From NCBI GenBank assembly GCA_013390375.1, contig JACATA010000006.1, positions 1 to 47,512 of the forward strand: 47,512 bases of DNA, read 5' to 3'. The position numbers were made by a program, and so were the translations under genes. The notes below the pieces were generated by a model. The model was not told the origin of the DNA. It saw only the letters and a program-made list of their open reading frames with translations, and did no database searches. This DNA comes from Marine Group I thaumarchaeote. Its GTDB lineage: Archaea > Thermoproteota > Nitrososphaeria > Nitrososphaerales > Nitrosopumilaceae. Below, in pieces: positions 1-8,922 of this stretch; the first letter of the stretch is position 1; every line of letters starts with the position of its first letter.

Positions 1-231
1 ATGAGCTGCATTATCCACATTTTCCAAAGTAACTGTACCGCCCATAGCAATTGTCACAGGATTTGGGTCAAAACATGAGTTAGTATCTTCACAACCTGGT
101 GTTGAGGAACCTAGTGCATTGTTTACTACCGCATTTGATGGAGCACCTCCAGATGAACCTCCTACAGCTGCTGCTATAATTCCTATAACTATAATCACTA
201 CAATCCCTATTCCTATCTTTTTTGGTTGCAT
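1..231 (-). CDS. Secreted cupredoxin-like protein, N-terminal part
   Basis: The ATG at 231 opens a frame that runs off the window edge (77 codons visible). It starts with two basic residues and a strong hydrophobic stretch (about residues 6-23), then a Gly/Ser/Pro-rich linker, so it is exported or membrane-anchored. The visible C-terminal part has a Cys-containing segment followed by PVTIAMGGTVTLENVDNAAH, the hallmark first strands of the plastocyanin/type 1 copper fold, whose first copper His follows 'NxDxxxH'. Such proteins are abundant in ammonia-oxidising archaea, where they are thought to replace cytochrome c in periplasmic electron transfer. The copper-binding Cys-His-Met end lies outside the window, so copper binding is inferred. 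Confidence 0.8.
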   Translation of the reverse strand, partial: MQPKKIGIGIVVIIVIGIIAAAVGGSSGGAPSNAVVNNALGSSTPGCEDTNSCFDPNPVTIAMGGTVTLENVDNAAH

Positions 232-266
232 GGTTTTAGGATCGTTTAGTTTCTGATAAATCTGAT

Positions 267-1520
267 CTAGGTTCTTTCGTATCTGAATTTTTTAATTTTG
301 ATCAAATCAAAATAAGAACCAAACTTTGAGGCATCTACATTGTCCAAATCCTCGTCGTTTGGTTCATTTTCAAACGTCCTGAGAATTTTGTATGTGGTGT
401 TTCTTTCCGCGGGAATCCTACCAACATCTCTGACAAGGCGTCTGATTTGCTTTGGCTTCAACAGTTGGCCATGCTGTGAGCCTGCAGCAGTTGAGATGCT
501 TTCATTGATCAGTGTTCCTCCAAAGTCGTTTGCGCCACAATTCAGTAGTCGCTGTGACATTTTTTCACCCGTTTTTACCCATGACATCTGTATGTTGTCG
601 ATGCAGTTGTTCAACATGATTCTGGAAACCGCATGTGTCAGCATTATATCGTCTGAATCAGCACCAGGTTGAATTCCCTTGTGCAAGCCATGTTTGTACA
701 TGGGCGCCTCTGTATGTATGAAATTGAGCGGCACAAATTCGGTAAATCCTCCAGTCTCCTTCTGTATTTTGCGAATGATCCCAATGTGGTTGGCACGATC
801 TACATAACTTTCCACGTGACCATACATCATAGTTGACGTTGACCTTAGCCCAATCCTATGAGCAGTTTTGATAACCTTAATCCAGTCCTTAACAGAAATC
901 CTGCCCGGCGAAATTTTATCACGCATTTTTTGATCTAAAATTTCAGCTGACGTACCTGGAATCGTATCCACGCCCGCATTTTTTAATCTTACAAGATAAT
1001 CTCTTATTGTAATGCCGTTTCTTGTTGCTCCATACAAAATCTCTTCAGGTGAAAATCCATGAATGTGCATCTTTGGAATTTCTTTCTTTATCTCACGACA
1101 AATTTTTTCATATAGTTCTCCATCCATGTCAGGTGGGAGACCAGCTTGTATGCAAACTTCCGTCGCACCTAATTCATGTGCCTCCTTGGCTCTCCTAACT
1201 ATTTCTTCTATTGGGAGGAGATAACCTTCCTCTTCCCTGAAATCTCTGCTGAATGCACAAAAGCCACATTGTTTTATACAGACATTTGTGAAATTGATGT
1301 TTCTGTTTACAACATATGTTACAATATTTCCTACTCTTCTTTTTCTAAGTTCGTCAGCTACGGAGCAAACAAGTTCAAGTTCAATTCCTTTTGCGGCAAA
1401 TAGCATTACAGAATCTTTTATATCGATTTCCTTTTCTGATAATGCGTTGTTTAGTATTCCAGCAATGATTGGATCAGCGTGTTTAAGTTTTGAATCCAAA
1501 TTTGTAGTTTGCAAAGTCAT
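267..1520 (-). CDS. cofH: FO synthase subunit 2 (CofH), radical SAM enzyme
   Basis: CofH joins 5-amino-6-ribitylamino-uracil to a tyrosine-derived fragment; with CofG it makes FO, the deazaflavin core of cofactor F420. The radical-SAM cluster motif Cx3Cx2C (CIKQCGFC) lies near residues 81-88 and is followed by the family's usual FSRDFREEEGY context. About 417 aa is a normal length. A TTG at 1526 is possible, but the ATG at 1520 overlaps the cofG stop as ATGA, and a GGAGGG lies 10 nt upstream of it, so I chose 1520. The overlap implies translational coupling with cofG. The product should work in the cytosol. Confidence 0.95.
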   Translation of the reverse strand: MTLQTTNLDSKLKHADPIIAGILNNALSEKEIDIKDSVMLFAAKGIELELVCSVADELRKRRVGNIVTYVVNRNINFTNVCIKQCGFCAFSRDFREEEGYLLPIEEIVRRAKEAHELGATEVCIQAGLPPDMDGELYEKICREIKKEIPKMHIHGFSPEEILYGATRNGITIRDYLVRLKNAGVDTIPGTSAEILDQKMRDKISPGRISVKDWIKVIKTAHRIGLRSTSTMMYGHVESYVDRANHIGIIRKIQKETGGFTEFVPLNFIHTEAPMYKHGLHKGIQPGADSDDIMLTHAVSRIMLNNCIDNIQMSWVKTGEKMSQRLLNCGANDFGGTLINESISTAAGSQHGQLLKPKQIRRLVRDVGRIPAERNTTYKILRTFENEPNDEDLDNVDASKFGSYFDLIKIKKFRYERT

Positions 1521-2689
1521 CTCCAAAATTCCCTCCTAACATAATTTTCGTTATCAGAAAGTTTTTCGATTTTCTCCTTTAGATTAGGATTAATCATCTT
1601 GATGAACTTTGGATATACTGGAAACCGTGCCTTTAATTCAAAACTCTGTTCAGCGCATTTATTTTCCAAGGTGTTAATTTGTGGCCAAGCGAATTCTGGG
1701 TTAACATAATCTACAGTTATGGGTGAGATCCCTCCCCAATCATTTATTCCAACGTCAAGAAAGTCATTGTAGTTAGTAGGTGAGAGGTTTGGCGGAATTT
1801 GAATATTCATTTCGGGTAAAATTATTCTTGCCATGGCTACTATTCTCTTAAAATATTGTTGAGGTGTAGATGGATGATCTTTCATCCTTGTATCCTGTTT
1901 GGGTTCAAAGTTTTGTAAGATTACTTCTTGAATGTTTTCAAATTGTTCATGAAGTTTTTTGATTGTAAAAAGAGAATCAATTATTTCACGTTCATTCTCG
2001 CCTATTCCAACCAAAATTCCCGTGGTCATTGGTATTTTTAATTCGCCCGCATTTTTTAAAATCTGAATCCTAGCTCTTGGATCCTTGCTTGGTGCATCAT
2101 GGTGCGGCATTCCTTTTTCTAAAAGTCGTTGACTAGAGTTTTCTAACATCAGTCCCATACTGACATTTGTTTTTTTCAGGTCATTCATCTCAGATTTGTT
2201 AAGATTTCCAGCATTCGTATGGGGAAAGAGTCCTTCAGCTAACACTAATTCAGAACAATGAGCCAAGTATTCGCCAGTGGATGAAAAGCCATTTTTTCTA
2301 AGCCATTTTGATGCTTCATCATATTTTTGCTCTGGACTTTCACCAGTAACAAGCAGTGCTTCTACGCACCTGAGTTTTGCCGCTGATTTTGCTAGATTTT
2401 TCACGTCATCAATATTCATCATTGAAAGCTTTGATTCGCCAATTTCAGCTTTGTATGTGCAGTAAGAACATGTATCCCTGCAAAGATTTACGATGTTGAA
2501 GAACACCTTTTTAGAAAAAGAGACAATTTTTCCCTTATGACTGTCACGAAGATTACTAGCAACTTTGAAAATTTTTTCTGAATTATATTTTGAATATGAA
2601 AATACTTCGTATGCATCATCTTTTGTGATTTCTTTTCCTTCCAAAACTTTGTTTAAAGGCTCAAAATCAAATTCTAATCTACTCAACAA
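1517..2689 (-). CDS. cofG: FO synthase subunit 1 (CofG), radical SAM enzyme
   Basis: CofG completes the deazaflavin ring of FO (7,8-didemethyl-8-hydroxy-5-deazariboflavin). The iron-sulfur motif is CRDTCSYC (Cys70, 74, 77), followed by a TIM-barrel with the family's VTGESPEQKY and GLMLENSS segments. Length (390 aa) is usual for a stand-alone CofG; in actinobacteria CofG and CofH are fused. The start is one of two adjacent TTG codons (2689 or 2686). An AT-rich TATA-like element about 22-25 bp upstream on the minus strand (near 2706-2716) suggests a leaderless message. It is the first gene of a cofG-cofH operon. Confidence 0.95.
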   Translation of the reverse strand: MLSRLEFDFEPLNKVLEGKEITKDDAYEVFSYSKYNSEKIFKVASNLRDSHKGKIVSFSKKVFFNIVNLCRDTCSYCTYKAEIGESKLSMMNIDDVKNLAKSAAKLRCVEALLVTGESPEQKYDEASKWLRKNGFSSTGEYLAHCSELVLAEGLFPHTNAGNLNKSEMNDLKKTNVSMGLMLENSSQRLLEKGMPHHDAPSKDPRARIQILKNAGELKIPMTTGILVGIGENEREIIDSLFTIKKLHEQFENIQEVILQNFEPKQDTRMKDHPSTPQQYFKRIVAMARIILPEMNIQIPPNLSPTNYNDFLDVGINDWGGISPITVDYVNPEFAWPQINTLENKCAEQSFELKARFPVYPKFIKMINPNLKEKIEKLSDNENYVRREFWR

Positions 2690-2729
2690 GAGAGATGCTT
2701 GAATCCAAGTATTTATTTTTGATTTTTAA

Positions 2730-3887
2730 TTATAGATCTGGCCTTTCAACTAATTTTAAAGTTAGATGCATAAAATCTCCATCCCTTAGAATTCCCAAAA
2801 CCATCTCATCACCTACTGATTTCTCACGCTGTAAGTGAATTAGTATATCGCTAATTTTTCTCACTTCTTTGTCATCCACCCAAATTATAATATCACCGTC
2901 TGCTGGATACTCCTCACCATTAATTATTTGGGTTTGTGACATTCCTTTCAATCCGGCTTTATCCGCCGGACTGTCATCTACAACGGTAATGACCAAAAAT
3001 CCCTTCGCTTGTTTGAGATCTAATACCCTAGCAAGATCCGGATCAATATCCTTACCCGAAATGCCAATCCATGGGTGAGGATATTTTCCTTCCTCAATTA
3101 GAGTAGGTACTATTTTTGAGACAGTATTGGATGGAACGGCAAATCCAATTCCTACAAATTCTCCAGATATAGATTGGATTGCTGTATTGATTCCTATTAC
3201 TTGCCCCCTCATATTCAATAATGGTCCACCTGAATTCCCTGGATTTATTGCAGCATCAGTTTGAATAACATCTGGAATTGAAAATCCACTGTCTTGAGCA
3301 GCAATCAATCTACCAATTTGACTTACAATTCCGGAAGTCATTGAACCTGAAAGTCCAAATGGATTTCCGATTGCAGCTACCTGTTCACCAACCTGAAGTA
3401 GTGATGAATCACCAATTTCTAATGGATGTAACAAACGTGGTTTTTCACTAACTTTAATGACTGCTATATCAGTAAACTTGTCTTTTCCTATTATTTCGGC
3501 ATTATACTGACTACCATCCAAAAATGTTACCGTTGCTTTATCAGCACCATCTACAACATGTGCGTTTGTAATAATATGACCAAGATTATCATAAACGAAG
3601 CCAGAGCCCACACCACCAATATCTCCTTGAACTGTTCCTTGCGAACCAATTCTTACAACCTTAATTTTCACAACACCCTCTTCAGATTTTTCAAATAATT
3701 CTACCAGAGTGAGGTTACTTTTTGACGAGGATGATATTTCGTCTCCCAATATTGTTGCACTATGCCCATTTGAAGTAATTAGATCAGGCGTTCCTATTTC
3801 TTGAGAGGGAACTATGATGAATGCAAAAAGCAAGATAATTGCAGTAGCGCCTACGATACCTCCAACAACAAATCCAGATTTTGCCAA
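2730..3887 (-). CDS. HtrA/DegP-type membrane-anchored serine protease with PDZ domain
   Basis: A trypsin-fold protein-quality-control protease. Residues 8-27 form a single N-terminal membrane anchor; the protease domain follows with the complete triad: His110 (ITNAHVVDGA), Asp140 (FTDIAVIKV) and Ser219 (INPGNSGGPLL). A single PDZ domain fills about residues 275-380 (GFLVITVVDDSPADKAGLKG). The active site should face outward, where it would degrade or hold misfolded exported proteins. The start is TTG at 3887, with a TATA element about 28 bp upstream, suggesting a leaderless transcript. 385 aa with one PDZ resembles bacterial DegS/HtrA and archaeal homologues. It is followed by an unrelated glycosyltransferase in the same direction. 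Confidence 0.93.
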   Translation of the reverse strand: MAKSGFVVGGIVGATAIILLFAFIIVPSQEIGTPDLITSNGHSATILGDEISSSSKSNLTLVELFEKSEEGVVKIKVVRIGSQGTVQGDIGGVGSGFVYDNLGHIITNAHVVDGADKATVTFLDGSQYNAEIIGKDKFTDIAVIKVSEKPRLLHPLEIGDSSLLQVGEQVAAIGNPFGLSGSMTSGIVSQIGRLIAAQDSGFSIPDVIQTDAAINPGNSGGPLLNMRGQVIGINTAIQSISGEFVGIGFAVPSNTVSKIVPTLIEEGKYPHPWIGISGKDIDPDLARVLDLKQAKGFLVITVVDDSPADKAGLKGMSQTQIINGEEYPADGDIIIWVDDKEVRKISDILIHLQREKSVGDEMVLGILRDGDFMHLTLKLVERPDL

Positions 3888-3910
3888 GTGCTTACAGCGT
3901 CTAATTTTTT

Positions 3911-3919
3911 ATCTATAAA
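3911..3919 (-). promoter_or_regulatory. Candidate TATA box of the HtrA-type protease gene
   Basis: On the minus strand the sequence reads ATTTATAGAT, centred about 28 bp before the TTG start at 3887. That spacing matches an archaeal TATA box with transcription starting at or next to the start codon. This is inferred from position and composition only. Confidence 0.45.
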
Positions 3920-3924
3920 TCATT

Positions 3925-5136
3925 CTACAGATTAATGGATTTTTGAATTTGGCCCTTCATATTGTATGTTCTACCTCTCCACGATACTGCTGTTTTACTT
4001 TTAGCTTGAATTAAACCGGCCAAAAAACCACTAACTACAATAAAGCTACCAACAGGTGCAAATAACGAGTATTTTATTTTCAGATCAAGCCCCTTCGTTG
4101 CATCTAATATTCCCCCGATGTACACAAGTATAGAGGCAATGCATGATATTACAAAAAGCATCAAGAACGAATCCGTACTATTGAAAAAAATTATCGAGTA
4201 TCCCAATATCGGGAACGCCATAAATAATAAAAATAAAACTCCAAAAAAACTTGCTACAGCGATTTTTGCATTTTGTAGACATAGTGATATCATAAGTCTC
4301 TTAAGCGCATTCCATAGGGTGTGCATATCTCTTGCCCATACAGCATCAACAAGATGTTCGCCCCTAACCATGCGCATTTTAAAGTCAGATTCTTTGACTT
4401 TTTTTCCAAGTGCGCCATCTTCAACAAGCTCGCCTTTCACACCTTCATGTGTTCCAACTGAATCATAAGTAGATTTTTTGATGATGAAAAAACTTCCAAA
4501 GAAATATCCAGTGCCTTTTGATGCGTCATTCACTCGTAAAGCAGAAAATCTTGTATGTAAGAATGTGGAAATCATCGGCAACGTTATTTTTGTTATTTTA
4601 TCTAAACATAGCATTCTTGGAATAACTGTTAACGCATCCAGCTCTAGTGATAACAAGTGGGATACGGCAAGAGAAATCACAGAACCTGTGTGGGTGGTAT
4701 CTGCATCAGTAAATAACAATAAATCTCCTGAAGCCTTCTTGTATCCTTCAATACATGCCCAGTTTTTTCCTATCCACCCATCTGGTTTTGGTTTCGCATC
4801 TACAGAAATAACTTTGGGAAATTTTTTCGAATATTCTTTTATTATATTTCCGGTTGAATCTGTCGATGAATCATTAATCGTTATAATCTCATAGTTATCG
4901 TAGTCCTGATTTAAGAGGGAATTAAGACATTTCTCAATAAATTTTTCTTCATTTCGTGCAGGTAAAATTATTGAGACCTTTGGTTTTTCATGTTCCTTTT
5001 TTTCGAATTTATCCAAGAACGGTGATTCGTTGAACGTCCTTAACATGGATTTAATTAAAGCAATCCATGTTGCTGAAACTCCGATTAGAATTGCAACGAG
5101 TATGTAATTGATGACATCTAGTAGTATGTTTATCAA
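3925..5136 (-). CDS. Membrane-bound family 2 glycosyltransferase
   Basis: A GT-A fold enzyme anchored in the membrane. One membrane segment lies at about residues 5-28. The catalytic domain then shows VSIILPARNEEKFIEKCLNS, the nucleotide-sugar segment ending NDSSTD (about 88-93), the metal-binding DAD (144-146), and an ED motif near 236 (GELVEDGALG). Three or so hydrophobic segments close the protein (about 290-375). It probably moves a sugar from a nucleotide donor to a lipid carrier or membrane lipid; the substrate cannot be read from sequence. The TTG start directly abuts the stop of the upstream SRPBCC gene (zero gap), so the two are co-translated. Confidence 0.88.
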   Translation of the reverse strand: MINILLDVINYILVAILIGVSATWIALIKSMLRTFNESPFLDKFEKKEHEKPKVSIILPARNEEKFIEKCLNSLLNQDYDNYEIITINDSSTDSTGNIIKEYSKKFPKVISVDAKPKPDGWIGKNWACIEGYKKASGDLLLFTDADTTHTGSVISLAVSHLLSLELDALTVIPRMLCLDKITKITLPMISTFLHTRFSALRVNDASKGTGYFFGSFFIIKKSTYDSVGTHEGVKGELVEDGALGKKVKESDFKMRMVRGEHLVDAVWARDMHTLWNALKRLMISLCLQNAKIAVASFFGVLFLLFMAFPILGYSIIFFNSTDSFLMLFVISCIASILVYIGGILDATKGLDLKIKYSLFAPVGSFIVVSGFLAGLIQAKSKTAVSWRGRTYNMKGQIQKSINL

Positions 5137-5556
5137 TTATGAACGCTCAGCGTGTTGTTTTATTGCTTCCATGGCTTGCTCCGTCCCATTGCGTATATGC
5201 TTCTTAATCATGCCTGTAAACATGCCAGCTAATCCCGACATTTTAACATCCCAATTAACCTCAAGCAACGAACCGCCATCTTTAGGTTTAAGAGTTAAAG
5301 TTTTTGAACCTTTGATTATTCCTTTGGTATGCTCCACCAAGATTTTTTCTTTTGGCTGGATAGTGATTTTTTGCATACACTTAGAATCTCTAAATGCAAT
5401 TGTTATCTCCCGAGTTACTACATTACCATCCCTAGAAATCATCCTTGTTTCTTTGATGCCCTTCCAAAATTTTGGCTCACCGTCAAGATCTGAAATTATA
5501 TCCCAAACTTTATCGACTGATGCATTAATATCAACAGATGCATCTATGATTGCCAT
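5137..5556 (-). CDS. SRPBCC/START-like small-molecule-binding protein
   Basis: 139 aa with the helix-grip pattern of the polyketide cyclase/dehydrase and lipid-transport superfamily: an N-terminal strand with IDASVDINASVDKVWDIISD, a central antiparallel sheet and a long C-terminal helix (GMIKKHIRNGTEQAMEAIKQH). Proteins of this fold bind hydrophobic ligands in a central cavity; some are enzymes, many are carriers or co-chaperones. No signal peptide or membrane segment is seen. It is the first gene of a pair with the downstream membrane glycosyltransferase, so a role in delivering or shaping a lipid or glycolipid substrate is possible, but this is inference. It starts at ATG. Confidence 0.8.
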   Translation of the reverse strand: MAIIDASVDINASVDKVWDIISDLDGEPKFWKGIKETRMISRDGNVVTREITIAFRDSKCMQKITIQPKEKILVEHTKGIIKGSKTLTLKPKDGGSLLEVNWDVKMSGLAGMFTGMIKKHIRNGTEQAMEAIKQHAERS

Positions 5557-5630
5557 ATAGACATGGTTTTTTTTAAAAATATTAGTCTTGATTCCGTAAT
5601 TAATTTTAAACCCTGAAATGAAGATGTGTT

Positions 5631-5954
5631 ATGTCCATTAGTTATGATGATTTTAAGAAATTAGATTTACGAGTTGCAAAGATACTCAAAATAGAAGAGA
5701 TTCCTGGGAAAAGCCGAATTGTTAAGGGAGAAATTGATCTTGGCGATGAAACAAGAGATGTTATTATTGGCGGTGCCGAATTTTATGAACCTGATGACTT
5801 GATTGGTAAAACTGTGATAGTTGTTGCTAATTTGGAACCTAAAAAAATGGCAGGTGTAGAATCTAATGCCATGCTTTTAGCAGCTGATATCAACGACAAA
5901 CCATTTTGGTTAACCGTTGATCCTCAAGTACCGTCTGGAACAAAAATAAAGTAA
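5631..5954 (+). CDS. tRNA-binding OB-fold protein (MetRS beta-domain/CsaA type)
   Basis: 107 aa forming one EMAP-II/tRNA-binding OB fold: YDDFKKLDLRVAKILKIEEI at the start, then the conserved VIIGGAEFY and VVVANLEPKKMAGVESNAML segments. In archaea this domain occurs either at the C-terminus of methionyl-tRNA synthetase or as a stand-alone protein that binds tRNA, like Arc1p or CsaA. Here it stands alone, diverging from the SRPBCC gene. It is often annotated as MetRS beta subunit; whether it partners MetRS here cannot be told. The ATG at 5631 gives the family's usual short N-terminus. Confidence 0.88.
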   Translation: MSISYDDFKKLDLRVAKILKIEEIPGKSRIVKGEIDLGDETRDVIIGGAEFYEPDDLIGKTVIVVANLEPKKMAGVESNAMLLAADINDKPFWLTVDPQVPSGTKIK

Positions 5955-5981
5955 TTTTGTTATATTTTGAATTTAAACATC

Positions 5982-6542
5982 TTACTCGTACATCATTAAT
6001 TTTTTTTCCTCAAGTAAACAATGAAGATTGTTAACAGATCTATATACATCTGGTTCTTTTTTTGCGCCAGTACAAACTAGTTTTCCGGATGAAAACAAAA
6101 GAATTACAGTTTTAGGATCAACCATTCTATGTATAAGACCGGGAAATTGCTCTGGCTCATACATACTTCGTGGAAGTGTTCTTGCTGCTTGCTCTAGATG
6201 TATTCTTCCTCCTAAATTAATTGAGGCTACAATATTCTGAATAGTTACAACTGCATCTTTTTTTACTTTAATTCCTCCCTTGCGCAGTTGTTGAACAACT
6301 AGCTTTACAGCTTTACGAGACATTGTTTCAGACTTGGCACCAGTACATACCATCTTACCCGATGAAAAAATTAGAGTAGCTGTCTTTGGTGATTTGATTC
6401 GAAAAACTAAACCTGGAAATTGATCAGGATGATACTCTACGTCTGCAAATTTACGTGTTATTTCGTTAAGATCCATTCTTTGGTCTACTGATGCTGATGC
6501 TACTACATTCTCAATACTTACAATAGGTTTCGTCTGAGGCAA
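5982..6542 (-). CDS. tbp: TATA-box-binding protein (TBP)
   Basis: The general transcription factor that binds and bends promoter TATA elements for TFB and RNA polymerase. The 186 aa consist of two imperfect direct repeats of the saddle fold (about 8-90 and 97-180), each containing the signature YxPxQFPGLxxR (PDQFPGLVFR and PEQFPGLIHR) and a LIFSSGKMVCTGAK-type strand pair, as in all archaeal TBPs. The start is TTG at 6542: an in-frame TAA precedes it immediately and the next ATG is at residue 23, inside the first repeat, so TTG is close to certain. It ends in a short acidic tail. Confidence 0.97.
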   Translation of the reverse strand: MPQTKPIVSIENVVASASVDQRMDLNEITRKFADVEYHPDQFPGLVFRIKSPKTATLIFSSGKMVCTGAKSETMSRKAVKLVVQQLRKGGIKVKKDAVVTIQNIVASINLGGRIHLEQAARTLPRSMYEPEQFPGLIHRMVDPKTVILLFSSGKLVCTGAKKEPDVYRSVNNLHCLLEEKKLMMYE

Positions 6543-6651
6543 TTAGATGCTTTGTAATTGTCCATAATAAAAACAATCACCATCTGCCTAGTCTTCAATA
6601 GTAGACTTTTGTTGTCGAATGGTTTAATTTGATAAATGCTTGCCTTGCTTT

Positions 6652-7776
6652 ATGGATTTTAGTAATTTAGATATACTTGACGAGTTTTTTGGCACGGGTG
6701 GCGATTCAAACCCGTTTATGATGCTCATTTGGTTCCTTCCGATTATTCTTTTTGTGTTCTATGGTCAACGAATACAGCTAATAATCACTTCGAGAGAAAT
6801 TAAAAAAAAAATGTCAGAGCTGGAACAATTTAGAAATGATTCCAGAAATGAATTAATTAATTATATTAAACAAAAACTATCTACTAACGGTGATCCAACT
6901 GAAAAACTTGACAGATTCTTTGATTACTTTACAATCATGCCGGTGGATATTGATCCAAACGGAATAATTCCTAAAATTCATCATCTTGTGCGTTCAAGAG
7001 AGGACACTACAAGAAAGCAAGTCAAGTCTATGTTCTCTGAAATTAGTACTTTAGAGATTACTAAAGTTCAAAATCTTTTGGAAATAGTCACAACATTACA
7101 ACTTTTACACAAAATTGTGAGACATTTATTTTTGACTGCAAAAAAACAAAACAACTATCCTCTAATATTGCCACTGCAGATGATGCTTCCATTTATTATG
7201 GAACAGGCTGAGGCTCTTAAAGACGCTATACCAGCATTTAAACAGGCACAGCCGATCGGCGATGGAATTGGTCCACTAGTCGTGGGCGGAATGATGCTTA
7301 ACACTAAAAAACAAAAAGCGGAATTTGAAACTGTTTACAGCGAGTCAGAATTTAACGGCAGAAAATTAATTCTGCTAAAGGCTGAGGGTCCATATGCTAC
7401 TGTTGGCAGACCAGGCGAAGCTACTGAATCACTCATTGAAAAACTCAAACCCAATATCATAATTATGGTTGATGCTGCGTTAAAACTAGAAGGAGAGGAT
7501 ACAGGAAGTATTGCACAGGGATTTGGGGCTGCAATAGGTGGAATTGGAACTGATAGATTTAAGATCGAAGCAGTAGCTGCAAAATATAATATTCCAATAC
7601 TTGCATTGGTAGTTAGACAGTCTGTTAAAGATGCAATTACACTTATGAATAAAGAAATTTCTGATCAAACTGAAAATGTCAGAAGTCAAGTTTATGAAAT
7701 GATAACTGATAATTCAAATCCTAATCAAACTGTACTTGTTATAGGTGTTGGAAACACTATGGGGGTTGCTCAGTAA
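6652..7776 (+). CDS. Membrane-anchored DUF1512-like archaeal protein
   Basis: About 374 aa. One membrane segment (about residues 20-40) is followed by a charged, helical region (DPTEKLDRFFDYFTIMP, SREDTTRKQVKSMF) and a C-terminal alpha/beta domain with several Gly-rich turns (GPLVVGGMML, AQGFGAAIGGIGTDRFKIE, VLVIGVGNTMGVAQ). This layout matches my memory of the conserved archaeal DUF1512 family; function is unknown. The ATG at 6652 is preferred to the TTG at 6640, since it places few residues before the hydrophobic anchor. Its stop overlaps the start of a 59-aa zinc-ribbon protein (TAATG), so the two are probably made together. Confidence 0.65.
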   Translation: MDFSNLDILDEFFGTGGDSNPFMMLIWFLPIILFVFYGQRIQLIITSREIKKKMSELEQFRNDSRNELINYIKQKLSTNGDPTEKLDRFFDYFTIMPVDIDPNGIIPKIHHLVRSREDTTRKQVKSMFSEISTLEITKVQNLLEIVTTLQLLHKIVRHLFLTAKKQNNYPLILPLQMMLPFIMEQAEALKDAIPAFKQAQPIGDGIGPLVVGGMMLNTKKQKAEFETVYSESEFNGRKLILLKAEGPYATVGRPGEATESLIEKLKPNIIIMVDAALKLEGEDTGSIAQGFGAAIGGIGTDRFKIEAVAAKYNIPILALVVRQSVKDAITLMNKEISDQTENVRSQVYEMITDNSNPNQTVLVIGVGNTMGVAQ

Positions 7777-7955
7777 TGTCTGATAAAAATAAAATTATAA
7801 CTGCGTACACTTTACAACAGTGTAATTCTTGCAAAGAACAATCAAAACAAAAATTTACTGAGGGAGATTATGTATTCCAAGAAATTTCAAAATGTTCCTC
7901 ATGTGATGGACAAGTAGTAGTCACAAAAATTTTTGGAGAATCTCTTACCCAATAG
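7776..7955 (+). CDS. 59-aa two-CxxC zinc-ribbon mini-protein
   Basis: ATG at 7776 overlaps the preceding stop by one base (TAATG), and the frame runs 60 codons to TAG. The product holds CNSC at residues 16-19 and CSSC at 40-43, a spacing typical of a zinc ribbon, and otherwise short strands with charged turns (EGDYVFQEISKC). I do not recognise a named family. Translational coupling suggests that it works with the DUF1512-like membrane protein. Its 3' end overlaps the convergent methionine aminopeptidase gene by 11 bases. Confidence 0.75.
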   Translation: MSDKNKIITAYTLQQCNSCKEQSKQKFTEGDYVFQEISKCSSCDGQVVVTKIFGESLTQ

Positions 7956-8844
7956 TAGTTACTGTGACACCAGTTTGAGTTGGAATAAACGTATGTTCTG
8001 CCTGTGCAACTGTTTTGCCATTGGCTTCGACAAGAATTGCATATGCTTTGACTACTTTCTTTTTAATCAAAAAATCTAATAATCTTCTGGCTTCTTTTTC
8101 TTCCCATTCCTTTACAATCCACCTTAATGCGAATGGCAGCATGTTAAAGTTATTCCAGATATATTCTAGTAATTTATCAGCCTCATCGTCTTTCGTCATT
8201 TTTCTTGAAGCTAGTGCAAAAATATTTTTAATTTTACCATTACGAACGAATCCTAGGGCATTTTTAGTTGTAACAAATGGCTCACATGCAAATGCCTCAT
8301 TTTCTGAAAACGAAAATGAGCCAATCGTCCACATGTTTGGGACTGTTTTTCCTGCATGAATTGTATATTGGTCAAGTGAGTGACCGCTTAGATTGGCAAT
8401 CGGTTTCAACCCCATATCCATTATGGTATTTTGAATTTTCCTTCCAACATCTTTTGATTTTACGCCTACTTTGATCATTGACATTGCGGCCTGTAAGGCA
8501 TTTTCTGCCGCTTGGACCAGTGAATCGTACTGGGGATCATAATTCACTGTTACAGCAGTATCAGCTATGTACCCGTTAATCTGAGCGCCAAGATCAATTT
8601 TTACCAAGTCAGAATCTGAAACTGTTTTGGGATCGTTTGGCTCCGCAGTGTAATGAGCAGCAACTTCATTCAAACTAGTATTTACAGGAAATGCACATTT
8701 TGCGCCTCGTTTGATAATTTCTGATTCCACATAATCACAGATTTCTGCTAGGGTACTGCCAATCCAGTCTTTCTGACGAACGTTTTCCCTAACTTCACCC
8801 GCAATTTTTCCAGCTTTTACGTAATCTTCAATCTGCATTAACAT
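7945..8844 (-). CDS. map: Type II methionine aminopeptidase
   Basis: Removes the initiator methionine from new proteins in the cytosol. All five dinuclear-metal ligands are visible: two Asp in KIDLGAQINGYIADTAV (about residues 84 and 95), His in SGHSLDQYTIH (about 155), Glu in ACEPFVTT (about 188) and Glu in AQAEHTF near the end. The substrate-side His of AAHYT is also present. The 60-residue helical insertion after the first catalytic His marks type II, as in other archaea. Candidate starts are ATG at 8844 or 8838; the upstream TTG is unnecessary. It is convergent with the small zinc-ribbon gene. Confidence 0.95.
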   Translation of the reverse strand: MLMQIEDYVKAGKIAGEVRENVRQKDWIGSTLAEICDYVESEIIKRGAKCAFPVNTSLNEVAAHYTAEPNDPKTVSDSDLVKIDLGAQINGYIADTAVTVNYDPQYDSLVQAAENALQAAMSMIKVGVKSKDVGRKIQNTIMDMGLKPIANLSGHSLDQYTIHAGKTVPNMWTIGSFSFSENEAFACEPFVTTKNALGFVRNGKIKNIFALASRKMTKDDEADKLLEYIWNNFNMLPFALRWIVKEWEEKEARRLLDFLIKKKVVKAYAILVEANGKTVAQAEHTFIPTQTGVTVTTIG

Positions 8845-8922
8845 CAATTGATTTTGTATATTATTAAAACCATAATCATACGTTTCCCATTCTTGGTTGT
8901 AAAGACTAGAATAGGTTTGGTT

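Noticed and set aside
4118-4894. Antisense frames of 116 and 138 aa in the glycosyltransferase
   Set aside because: Shadow of a real GT2 coding strand, with odd composition.
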